This document shows, one piece after another, positions 47,133-55,416 of a stretch of DNA of 64,000 nt (the first letter of the stretch is position 1; every line of letters begins with the position of its first letter). The position numbers were made by a program, and so were the translations under genes. Under the pieces are notes generated by a model. That model made no database searches. It was not told where the DNA came from and was given only the letters and a program-made list of their open reading frames with translations. Source of the DNA: Skermanella rosea (GTDB lineage: Bacteria; Pseudomonadota; Alphaproteobacteria; Azospirillales; Azospirillaceae); the NCBI RefSeq assembly GCF_016806835.2, contig NZ_CP086111.1, forward strand, positions 2,057,001 to 2,121,000, read 5' to 3'.

Positions 47133-49148
47133 TCAGACGCCGATGACCCCGCCGTCCTCCTTGGTCACGACCACCACCGACGGGCGGGGCGGCATGCCGT
47201 CCTTGAAGTCCGGCCAGCGGGTCGCCGGGTCCTCGAAGCTTGACGCCTTGCCGAACTCCGGCCAGTCCTTGGTGTTGTCGGTCGCCGGGTGCTGCACCGC
47301 CAGGAACAGGGTCTTGTCGTCCGGCGTGAACACCGGGCCGCACATCTCGGCGCCGATCGGCACGCGGAAGAACAGCTTGCTGGTGCCGCGCAGGTCGCCT
47401 TCGGTCTCCATCGCCCAGACGCCGTCGGTCGTCTTCGTGGCCTTGTAGCTGTTGCCGTCGGTGGTGACCCACAACCGGCCCTGGCTGTCCATCGCGCAGT
47501 TGTCCGGCATGCCGAACCAGCCGTCGGGGGAGGTCGCTGGGTTGAAGGTGGCGCCGACCGCGGCGACGCTGGGATCGCCGCACTTCACCAGGATGTCCCA
47601 GGCGAAGGTGGTCGAGGCGTGGTCGCCGTCGGTCGGGGTCATCTCGATGATGTGGCCGAAGGCGTTGTCGGCGCGGGGGTTGGCCACATCGACCTGCTCG
47701 GCCTTGCGCCGGGTGTTGTTGGTCAGCATGACATAGACCTTGCCGGTGACCTTGTTTGGCTCGACGTCCTCCGGCCGGTCCATCTTGGTGGCGCCGAGCA
47801 CGTCGCCGGCCTTGCGGGCCTGGATCACCACGTCGGCCTGGCTCTTGAAGCCGTTCTCGGCGGTCAGCTTGCCCTGGCCGTGGACCAGCGGCAGCCACTC
47901 GCCCTTGCCGTCCTCGCCGTACTTGGCGACGTACAGGGTGCCCTTGTCGAGCAGGTCCATGTTCGCGGCGCGGTCGTTCGGGTTGAACTTGCCCTCGGTC
48001 ACGAACTTGTAGACATAATCGAACCGCTCGTCGTCGCCCATGTAGAAGACGACCCGGCCGTCCTTGTTGACCACGCTTTCGGCGCCCTCGTGCTTGAAGC
48101 GGCCGAGTGCCGTGCGCTTCTTCGGCACCGAGGTCGGGTCGAGCGGGTCGATCTCCACCATCCAGCCGAACCGGTTGGCCTCGTTCGGCTCCTTCGAGAC
48201 GTCGAAGCGGTCGTGGTAGGTCCCCCAGTTGTACCAGTTGCCCGGCACGCCGAGCCGCTTGTAGTTCTCCGCCTCGGGATGGTCGTCGGCGAGCTCGCCG
48301 CCGAAGTTGCCGTTGAAGTTCTCTTCCGCCGACACGTAGGTGCCCCAGGGCGTGATGCCGCCGGCGCAGTTGTTGATCATGCCGATCACGCTGGTGCCGG
48401 TCGGGTCGGCCTTGGTCTTCATGCGGTCATGGCCGGCGGCCGGGCCGGTGATCCGCATCACGGTGTCGGACGCGGTGATGCGGCGGTTGTACTTGCTGTC
48501 GGGCACCACGGCCCACTTGCCGTCGGTCTTCCTGACCTCGATGATGGTGCCGCCGTGGGCCGCCATCTCGATCTCGGCCAGCTCCTTGGTCATGGCCGTG
48601 AACTTGGCCTCCTGCTGCTCCACGCCGACGCCGGGGAACATGACTTCCTCGTCCGTGTATTCGTGGTTGATGCAGAGCAGGCCGTGGTCCGGATTGTTGG
48701 AGCCGTAGGGCAGGCCGATGTAGCCGACATAGTCGTTGTTGTAGCCGAACTGCATCTTCTGCGCGGCCGCGGTCTGCTTCATCGGGTCGAAGGCCGGGGC
48801 GCCGGGCAGCACGGGGTCGCCCCAGCGGATCAGGATGTCGGCCTTGTAGCCCTTGGCGACGTGGTGGGTGCGGTCGACGCCGCGGCTCACCTCGTCGAAG
48901 CTGAAGCTGGCCTTGCTGCCGTTGCCGGCGGCGGCCTTGGCCTTCTCGGCCGTGGCGAGCGCCAGCGGGCCGAAGGTGGCGGTGATGGCGGCGACGGCGA
49001 GCGACCCGCGCAGCATGTCGCGGCGACCGAAGCGCTTGGCGATGATGTCACCGAGCGTCGGTCCCTCGGAGGGATTGCGGCCGATGTCCTCGGACGCCTC
49101 GAAGGCTTCCGCCTTGCACGAAAACTGGGAAATGTCGCGGCTGTCCAT
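47133..49148 (-). CDS. phoX: PhoX-family alkaline phosphatase, Tat-exported
   Basis: A 671-residue protein with a twin-arginine signal (GRRDMLRGSLAVAA, about residues 41-54) and the DUF839/PhoX fold. Family motifs are LCINHEYTDEEVMFPG, NNCAGGITPWGTYVSAEENF, RFKHEGAESV and the late DNCAMDSQGRLWVTTDGN. PhoX is a calcium- and iron-dependent periplasmic phosphatase that frees phosphate from organic esters. The ATG at 49148 is favoured by GGGAGAG just upstream. A Pho box at 49226-49243 predicts induction by phosphate starvation through PhoB. Confidence 0.93.
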   Translation of the reverse strand: MDSRDISQFSCKAEAFEASEDIGRNPSEGPTLGDIIAKRFGRRDMLRGSLAVAAITATFGPLALATAEKAKAAAGNGSKASFSFDEVSRGVDRTHHVAKGYKADILIRWGDPVLPGAPAFDPMKQTAAAQKMQFGYNNDYVGYIGLPYGSNNPDHGLLCINHEYTDEEVMFPGVGVEQQEAKFTAMTKELAEIEMAAHGGTIIEVRKTDGKWAVVPDSKYNRRITASDTVMRITGPAAGHDRMKTKADPTGTSVIGMINNCAGGITPWGTYVSAEENFNGNFGGELADDHPEAENYKRLGVPGNWYNWGTYHDRFDVSKEPNEANRFGWMVEIDPLDPTSVPKKRTALGRFKHEGAESVVNKDGRVVFYMGDDERFDYVYKFVTEGKFNPNDRAANMDLLDKGTLYVAKYGEDGKGEWLPLVHGQGKLTAENGFKSQADVVIQARKAGDVLGATKMDRPEDVEPNKVTGKVYVMLTNNTRRKAEQVDVANPRADNAFGHIIEMTPTDGDHASTTFAWDILVKCGDPSVAAVGATFNPATSPDGWFGMPDNCAMDSQGRLWVTTDGNSYKATKTTDGVWAMETEGDLRGTSKLFFRVPIGAEMCGPVFTPDDKTLFLAVQHPATDNTKDWPEFGKASSFEDPATRWPDFKDGMPPRPSVVVVTKEDGGVIGV

Positions 49149-49225
49149 GGTTCTCTCCCACCTGCTCCGATCCGTGATCCGCCCCGTGTTCCGGGGTGTG
49201 TTGCCGCGGACCATAGACCGGCGCC

Positions 49226-49243
49226 ATGACACTTCGGTGACCG
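49226..49243 (-). promoter_or_regulatory. Pho box upstream of phoX
   Basis: On the minus strand the site reads CGGTCAC, a four-base linker, then GTGTCAT. This is the 7-4-7 direct repeat expected for PhoB (consensus CTGTCAT, linker, CTGTCAC). It lies 78 bases before the start codon. Confidence 0.65.
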
Positions 49244-49404
49244 TTCCATTACCCGATCATTAAATCAAAATCCGAATTATCCCTTTGAAAAACCGGGAAA
49301 TCATTCATCGAGACCGCGCCCGGCGGTGGACTGCGCCGCGCCTCACGCTAGTTCAGTCACACGTGTTGACGGATACGAACAAACAGCGTTGAGGCTCGGT
49401 ACCA

Positions 49405-50133
49405 ATGGCAGCACCCATCATCATCTTCGGCGCCAACGGCGGCATCGGCGAGGCCCTGGCGCGGCGGCTCGCGGCAGGCGGCGCGGAACTGTTCCTGACC
49501 GGCCGCTCCGCCGACAGGATCGGCCCGCTGGCCGACGAGTTGAAGGCCCGACACGCCCGGTGCGACGTGCTCGATCCCGACCAGGTCCAGGCTGCGGTGG
49601 GTGAGGCCGACCAGGGCGAGGGCATCGCCGGGATCGCTTATTGCGTCGGTTCGATCGACATCAGGCCGCTCAAGGCGACGAAGCACGACGATTTCATCCA
49701 GACCTACAAGCTCAACGTGCTGGGTGCGGTGGACGCGGTCCGTGCCGCCGAGAAGGGGCTGAAGTCGGCCAAGGGGTCGGTCGTGCTGTTCTCCACCGTC
49801 GCCGTCCAGCAGGGCTTCGCCAACCATACGCTGATCGCGACCGCCAAGGGCGCGGTCGAGGGGCTGGGCCGTTCCCTGGCGGCGGAACTGGCGCCCCATG
49901 TCAGGGTCAACGTGGTGGCGCCGAGCCTGACGCGGACGCCGCTCGCCCATGGATTGACCTCCAACGAGCAGATGACCCAGAGCATAGCCGGCCTGCACGC
50001 GCTGGGCCGCATCGGCGAGGCCGACGACATCGCGGCCATGGCGGCCTTCCTGCTCGGCAAGGACAGCGGCTGGATCACCGGGCAGGTGTTCGGCGTCGAC
50101 GGCGGGCGGAGCAGCCTGCGCACCAAGGGCTGA
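49405..50133 (+). CDS. Atypical short-chain dehydrogenase/reductase
   Basis: A 242-residue Rossmann-fold protein of the classical SDR size. The cofactor loop is FGANGGIGEALARR (8-21), and the strand-4 motif reads AYCVGSID instead of NNAG. The catalytic serine is in VVLFSTVA (Ser130) and the lysine is K148 in IATAKGAVEGL. Position 144, where the Tyr of YxxxK is expected, is Ile, so normal SDR proton transfer looks impaired. The protein may bind NAD(P) without classic dehydrogenase chemistry or use another residue. No operon partner is evident. Confidence 0.82.
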   Translation: MAAPIIIFGANGGIGEALARRLAAGGAELFLTGRSADRIGPLADELKARHARCDVLDPDQVQAAVGEADQGEGIAGIAYCVGSIDIRPLKATKHDDFIQTYKLNVLGAVDAVRAAEKGLKSAKGSVVLFSTVAVQQGFANHTLIATAKGAVEGLGRSLAAELAPHVRVNVVAPSLTRTPLAHGLTSNEQMTQSIAGLHALGRIGEADDIAAMAAFLLGKDSGWITGQVFGVDGGRSSLRTKG

Positions 50134-50342
50134 AAGCGGGACGGGGCGCGGCTCGGACCGCGCTCCGGAGCCTCCGGTCACGCGGGGCTTGACTTCGCAC
50201 TTGCGAAAGAGCAACTATCGTACTCGAACAAACGTACCGCCCGATCGCGCGAAGCGGCTTCGCCGCTGCATCGGGTGGACCAGCATCAGCACCAAGGGCG
50301 ACCCGGCAGCGCGCGGGGCAGGCCCCGAAAGATCCCTTCATA

Positions 50343-51686
50343 GTGACGTCTTTCAGCGAACTCGGCTTGAGCGAGCCGATCCTGCGCGCCATCAGCGCCG
50401 AAAACTACAGCACCCCCACTCCGATCCAGGCGCAGGCCGTGCCGCACCTGATCCAGGGTCGCGACCTGCTGGGCGTCGCCCAGACCGGCACCGGCAAGAC
50501 CGCGGCCTTCGCGCTGCCGATCCTCCACCGCCTGTCGGAAAACCGCACCCGGCCCCAGCCGCAGGGCGCCCGCGCCTTGGTGCTGACGCCGACCCGCGAG
50601 CTCGCCATCCAGATCGGCGAGAGCTTCGCTACCTACGGCCGCAACCTGCCGCTCACCCGCACCGTCATCTTCGGCGGCGTCGGCCAGAACCCGCAGGTCC
50701 AGAACATGGCGCGCGGCGTCGACATCCTGGTCGCCACGCCGGGCCGCCTGCTCGACCTGATCGGGCAGGGCTTCATCAAGCTCGACCGGCTCGAGGTGTT
50801 CGTGCTGGACGAGGCCGACCGCATGCTCGACATGGGCTTCATCCATGATGTCCGGCGGGTGATCAAGGTCCTGCCGGCCAAGCGCCATACGCTTTTCTTC
50901 TCCGCGACCATGCCGCCGGAGATCGCGAAGCTGGCCGACAAGATCCTGACCGACCCGGTCCGGGTCGAGGTGACGCCGGTTTCCAGCACCGCGGAGCGGA
51001 TCGAGCAGCACGTCATGTTCGTCGAGAAGGCGGACAAGCGGCCCCTTTTGGGCGAAGTGCTCAAGCGTCCCGACATCGGGCGCGCCCTGGTGTTCACCCG
51101 GACCAAGCACGGCGCCAACCGGGTCGTCGAGCAGCTCGGCCAGATCGCGGTCCGGGCCGAGGCGATCCACGGCAACAAGTCGCAGACCGCGCGCCAGCGG
51201 GCGCTGGAGAATTTCCGCACCGGCGAGATCCGGGTGCTGGTCGCCACCGACATCGCGGCCCGCGGCATCGATATCGACGGCATCACCCACGTGATCAACT
51301 ACGACCTGCCGAACGTCCCGGAGAGCTACGTCCACCGCATCGGCCGGACGGCGCGGGCGGGGACCAGCGGCATCGCCATCTCGTTCTGCGATAGCGAGGA
51401 GCGGGCCTACCTCAAGGATATCGAGAAGCTGATCAAGGTCCGCATCCCGGTGGTCGAGGACCATCCCTGGCATTCCCTCGGCGGCGTGGTGCAGGCCGAT
51501 CCCGACGCGCGGCCCCCGCTCCAGGACCGCCGGCCGCAGCGCAACGGCAGGCCTTCCCAGGGCCGGCAGGACCAGCCGCGCCAGGGCCGGCAGGACCAGC
51601 CGCGCCAGGGGCAGGGCCGTCCGGGCCAGCCCCAGCAGGGCAGGCCGCCCCAGGGCAACCCGTCCCGCCGCCGCTCCGGGCGCTGA
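50343..51686 (+). CDS. rhlE: DEAD-box RNA helicase RhlE
   Basis: A 447-residue helicase with motifs Q ([12 protein letters not shown]), I (AQTGTGKT), Ia (PTRELAIQ), II ([13 protein letters not shown]), III (FSATMP), V ([12 protein letters not shown]) and VI ([10 protein letters not shown]). The tail after residue 385 is Gln/Arg/Gly/Pro-rich and contains a tandem coding repeat of 24 bases (about 51558-51605, GRQDQPRQ twice). It probably helps ribosome assembly and RNA decay, especially in the cold. The start codon is GTG, giving [12 protein letters not shown]. It is a paralogue of the gene at 13806 with more standard motifs. Confidence 0.93.
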   Translation: MTSFSELGLSEPILRAISAENYSTPTPIQAQAVPHLIQGRDLLGVAQTGTGKTAAFALPILHRLSENRTRPQPQGARALVLTPTRELAIQIGESFATYGRNLPLTRTVIFGGVGQNPQVQNMARGVDILVATPGRLLDLIGQGFIKLDRLEVFVLDEADRMLDMGFIHDVRRVIKVLPAKRHTLFFSATMPPEIAKLADKILTDPVRVEVTPVSSTAERIEQHVMFVEKADKRPLLGEVLKRPDIGRALVFTRTKHGANRVVEQLGQIAVRAEAIHGNKSQTARQRALENFRTGEIRVLVATDIAARGIDIDGITHVINYDLPNVPESYVHRIGRTARAGTSGIAISFCDSEERAYLKDIEKLIKVRIPVVEDHPWHSLGGVVQADPDARPPLQDRRPQRNGRPSQGRQDQPRQGRQDQPRQGQGRPGQPQQGRPPQGNPSRRRSGR

Positions 51687-51781
51687 CCTCCTGCGGGAGC
51701 ATCATACCAGCCGTTGAATAACAGGCGTCGAAATCCCATATCTTGTGCATTCCCGCCCAAGGTATTTAAGGATTTCGACGC

Positions 51782-53539
51782 ATGATCGACTTGATGAGTC
51801 TGGCTATTCTCGTTGGCGCCGGCCTCATAGCGATCAGTGTCCTCACCAGCTTGATTTCCTTCCGGGTCGGGGCGCCCCTGCTTCTGGTGTTCCTCGGCGT
51901 CGGGTTGCTTGCCGGCGAAGACGGTATCGGCGGCATCGACTTCGACAATGCGGGCCTGGCCTATTTCGTCGGCTCGATCGCGCTGGCGATAATCCTGTTC
52001 GACAGCGGGTTCGAGACCCGGTGGCAGACCGTCAAGGCGGCGGCCTGGCCGTCCCTGACTCTCGCGACGGTCGGCGTCGTCCTGACCACCGGGCTGGTGG
52101 GCGGGGTCGCGCATCTCGCCTTCGGCATGCCGCCGCTGGAAAGCCTGCTGATCGGCGCGATCGTCAGCTCGACCGACGCGGCGGCGGTCTTCTTCCTGCT
52201 GCGGGTCGGCGGCATCAACATCCGCGAGCGGGTGCGGTCGGTCCTGGAGATCGAATCCGGCAGCAACGATCCGATGGCGATCTTCCTGACCATCACCCTG
52301 GTCGAGCTGATCGCCGGCGGCGCTTCCGCCGACGGCATGTCGTGGGAACTCGCCCGCTCCTTCGTCCTCCAGATGGGGGTCGGCGTCCTGGGCGGCGTCG
52401 CCGGGGGGTGGCTGATCGTCCAGGCGGTCAACCGGATCGAGCTCGAACAGGGACTCTATCCGATCATCGTCGTCAGCTTGGCCCTCTGCCTGTTCGGCGG
52501 CGTCTCGATGCTGGGCGGCAGCGGCTTCCTCGCCGTCTATGTCGGCGGCATGCTCGCCGGGAACAGCCGGCTGCACGGCGCCCGGGCCCTGCGCCGCTTC
52601 CAGAGCGGCCTGACCTGGCTGTGCCAGATCACCATGTTCCTGATGCTGGGGCTGCTCGCCACGCCGTCGGAATTCCTCGACATCGCGCCGCAGGCGATCG
52701 CCCTGGCACTGTTCCTGACCCTGGTCGGGCGTCCCCTGGCGATCTGGCTGTGCCTGATGCCGTTCGGGTTCACCCGGAGCGAGACCGCCTTCATCGCCTG
52801 GGTCGGGCTGCGCGGCGCCGTCTCGATCCTGCTGGCGATCCTGCCGCTGATCGCCGGCTTCCCGGACGGGCAGATCTTCTTCAACACCGCCTTCATCATC
52901 GTGCTGGTCTCCCTCCTGGTCCAGGGCTGGACGATCAAACCGATGGCGCGCCGGCTCGGCCTCATCGTGCCGCCGCGCATCGGCCCGGTCGACCGGGTGG
53001 AGCTGGAGTTGCCGGGGGGCGCCAGCCACGAGCTGGTGGCCTATCGGACGGTGGCGGGCAGCCCGGTGACGCTGGGCGAGCGGATCCCCCGCTGGGCCCG
53101 GCCGTCGCTGATCGTCCGCAACGGCCAGTCCATGCGCCTGCACAAGGCCGGCCGGGTGGAGACGGGCGACCTCGTGCTGATCTTCACCTCGCCCGACAGG
53201 CTTCCCCTGCTGGACCGGCTGTTCGCCAGCCCGACGGAGTTGAAGGTCAAGGACCGGGAATTCTACGGCGACTTCACCCTGGCCCCGGACGCGGCCATTG
53301 GCAAGCTCGCGGAGACCTACGGGTTCGCGCCCCCGCCGCAGGATGCCGGCCTGACCGTGTGCGACCTCCTCAAGCGGGAGTTCAAGGGACGGGTCGAGAC
53401 GGGGGATCGGCTGGCCTACGGTCCCGTCGAGCTGATCGTCCGCGCCGCCGCGGACGACAAGATCGACGAGATCGGACTGGCGCTGGAACCGTCGCGGTCC
53501 GGCCGGCCGGGGTTGTTCCGCCGCTCCGGCCGGACCTGA
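51782..53539 (+). CDS. K+/H+ antiporter, CvrA/NhaP2 type (paralogue 1)
   Basis: A 585-residue cation:proton antiporter. About twelve helices fill residues 1-390, with the conserved ion-site stretch IVSSTDAAAVFFLLR and the ESGSNDPMAIFLTI motif. The C-terminal cytoplasmic part (about 400-570) resembles a TrkA-C regulatory domain plus a further beta domain, as in CvrA. It should expel K+ or Na+ in exchange for protons and help volume and pH control. AAGGA lies 9 bases before the ATG. A close paralogue is encoded on the other strand at 55417-57303, with two unrelated genes between. Confidence 0.9.
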   Translation: MIDLMSLAILVGAGLIAISVLTSLISFRVGAPLLLVFLGVGLLAGEDGIGGIDFDNAGLAYFVGSIALAIILFDSGFETRWQTVKAAAWPSLTLATVGVVLTTGLVGGVAHLAFGMPPLESLLIGAIVSSTDAAAVFFLLRVGGINIRERVRSVLEIESGSNDPMAIFLTITLVELIAGGASADGMSWELARSFVLQMGVGVLGGVAGGWLIVQAVNRIELEQGLYPIIVVSLALCLFGGVSMLGGSGFLAVYVGGMLAGNSRLHGARALRRFQSGLTWLCQITMFLMLGLLATPSEFLDIAPQAIALALFLTLVGRPLAIWLCLMPFGFTRSETAFIAWVGLRGAVSILLAILPLIAGFPDGQIFFNTAFIIVLVSLLVQGWTIKPMARRLGLIVPPRIGPVDRVELELPGGASHELVAYRTVAGSPVTLGERIPRWARPSLIVRNGQSMRLHKAGRVETGDLVLIFTSPDRLPLLDRLFASPTELKVKDREFYGDFTLAPDAAIGKLAETYGFAPPPQDAGLTVCDLLKREFKGRVETGDRLAYGPVELIVRAAADDKIDEIGLALEPSRSGRPGLFRRSGRT

Positions 53540-53546
53540 CCGGCAT

Positions 53547-54599
53547 TCAGGCCCGGCGGCGGCGCAACAGGCCCAGGCCCAGCAGGCCGCCGGCGAGCAA
53601 CACGAGCGTCGCAGGCTCGGCCACCTCGGTCGGGTCGCCGTCGGAACCGCCCACGCCCCAGTCGGACAGGGCGGCCAGGGCGTAACTCCCGAGGATGCGG
53701 TGCGCGGCGGCGCTGGGATGCACGCTGTCCCAGAACAGGTACTGGTCGGGATTGGCGCAGACGGTCCCGGGCTGGCCGATGGCGCCGCTGAAGCACGGCG
53801 TGGTCACGTCGGTCAGCCCGTAGCCGGCGGGGTTGGCAGCGACGTCGTTGAACAGGCTGCGGACGTCCAGCGGCACCAGTTCGACCGGAAAGGTCGCCTC
53901 GATGCCGGCCAGGACCGACGTCAGCGCGGCGTTGAACGCGGCCGACAGGGTGGTGGCCCGCTCCTGTATCGCGGGGCCGCCCGCGATCGACTCCGGCGTC
54001 ATGGCCAGATCACTCAGGTTGGGCACCATGATGTAGCGGGCGCCGGCCAGGGCGAGGTTCGTCACGGACTGGCGGACATTGGCGGTGGCCGCCGCTGCCA
54101 GCGTCTCGGCCGGAAGGGTGCTGCCCAGTTCGTTCCGGACGTCGTTGCCGCCGCCATAGACGATGTAGAGGGCGTCCGGGTCCGCGCCGGTCGGCGGCAG
54201 CCGTGACAGGAAGCCCAGCGTCTGCAGGGTCACGCCGGGTACCGGCACCCCTCCGACCGACGCGGTCCCGCCGGTCGTGGCGCCGCCGACAGCATAGTTG
54301 TTCCCGCCCAGGAGCGACGGCCGGGACTCGGTGCCGTAGGCGGCGGCGACGATGTCGGTCCAGACGGGGCCGTTCGAGAACCGTCCCGGCGCGTAGGGGG
54401 GCGATATCGGCAGCAGGCCGAGGGTCGCGGCGGTGACGTTGCCGGTGTCGCTCAGGCTGTCGCCGAACGTGTAGACCGACGTGACCGGGGCCGCCCCGGC
54501 CGGGCCGGCGCTCGCCAGGATGCCGACCGAGACGCCGATTCCCGCCAGCATCGCCAAGCCCTTCGGCGCCGACGGCGAATGAGCGAACCACCAAAGCAT
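53547..54599 (-). CDS. Exported GDSL/SGNH esterase-like protein with PEP-CTERM tail
   Basis: A 350-residue protein with an N-terminal signal peptide and an SGNH hydrolase domain. Block I is YTFGDSLSDTGN (Ser about 48), block III GGGNDVRNELG and block V DSVHPSAAAH, giving the Ser-Asp-His triad. The C-terminus EPATLVLLAGGLLGLG followed by an Arg cluster is a PEP-CTERM sorting signal, recognised by exosortase for surface attachment or release. It therefore acts outside the cytoplasm as a predicted lipase or esterase. The ATG at 54599 is chosen because GGAGG lies 5 bases upstream; an ATG at 54614 is in frame but weaker. Exosortase is not in the window. Confidence 0.88.
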   Translation of the reverse strand: MLWWFAHSPSAPKGLAMLAGIGVSVGILASAGPAGAAPVTSVYTFGDSLSDTGNVTAATLGLLPISPPYAPGRFSNGPVWTDIVAAAYGTESRPSLLGGNNYAVGGATTGGTASVGGVPVPGVTLQTLGFLSRLPPTGADPDALYIVYGGGNDVRNELGSTLPAETLAAAATANVRQSVTNLALAGARYIMVPNLSDLAMTPESIAGGPAIQERATTLSAAFNAALTSVLAGIEATFPVELVPLDVRSLFNDVAANPAGYGLTDVTTPCFSGAIGQPGTVCANPDQYLFWDSVHPSAAAHRILGSYALAALSDWGVGGSDGDPTEVAEPATLVLLAGGLLGLGLLRRRRA

Positions 54600-54699
54600 T
54601 GTCGCCTCCAGCATATTTTTGCAACCTTTGGTAAAGAGCTTTTCGGCGTGCTTGTAAAGGAACGGCGATACCGGTGCAATGGCGCGTTCGGTCGGCCCG

Positions 54700-55332
54700 T
54701 CACTCGCCGGGCTGGCTCGCCTCCTCGCCTTTCCGCCGCCCGTTCCATTGGCGGTAGAATCGATAGGCGAACAGGAGGACGAGGCCGGCGATGACGGCGG
54801 TGCTGATCGGGCTGATATAGGCTTCGACAGCCTGCCACTGGCCGCGCAGGATGTAGCCGCAAGCCGCGAGCGCGCCGGTCCAGGCCACGGTCCCGATCGT
54901 GGAATAGAGCAGGAAGGGGATCATGGGCATGCCGCTGATGCCCGCGGGAACGGAGATCAGGGTCCGCACGCCGGGCACGAGGCGCCCGATCAGGACCGCC
55001 ACCCCTCCGTGGCGCTCGAACCAAGCCGTCGCATGGTCGATATCCTCGGGCGACACCGTGATCCAGCGCCCGTACCGCTCCGCGAAGTGGCGCATCCGCT
55101 TGGCGCCGTATTTCTTGCCGGCATAGTACCAGGGCAGGGCGCCGGCTACCGAACCGACGACGCCGGCCACGATGACGCCGACGAGCGACAAGGGGCCCTC
55201 GGCCGCGGTGAAACCGGCCAGCGGCATCACGACCTCCGACGGGATCGGCGGAAAAATGTTCTCCAGGAACATCAGGAACGCGATGCCGGCATAGCCGAGC
55301 GAGTTCATCAGACCGGTGATCCAGTCAATCAT
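54700..55332 (-). CDS. DedA family membrane protein
   Basis: A 210-residue integral membrane protein with the DedA signature ENIFPPIPSEVVMPLAG, the FERHGGVAVLIGRLVPGVRTLISVPAG block (conserved Arg and Gly) and three or four further helices. DedA proteins are lipid scramblase/flippase-like transporters, for example of undecaprenyl phosphate or phosphatidylethanolamine, and support envelope integrity and membrane potential. The gene is flanked on one side by the PEP-CTERM hydrolase and on the other by the second antiporter, all on the minus strand with gaps of about 85-100 bases. They may form a loose envelope-related cluster. Confidence 0.9.
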   Translation of the reverse strand: MIDWITGLMNSLGYAGIAFLMFLENIFPPIPSEVVMPLAGFTAAEGPLSLVGVIVAGVVGSVAGALPWYYAGKKYGAKRMRHFAERYGRWITVSPEDIDHATAWFERHGGVAVLIGRLVPGVRTLISVPAGISGMPMIPFLLYSTIGTVAWTGALAACGYILRGQWQAVEAYISPISTAVIAGLVLLFAYRFYRQWNGRRKGEEASQPGE

Positions 55333-55416
55333 GTCATTCCAACCTTCAGCCTTGGTCGACCTTGCATCCCGTGATCCCGGTGAAAACCGTGAACCGGTTG
55401 ATCCGTTGCAGGACGA

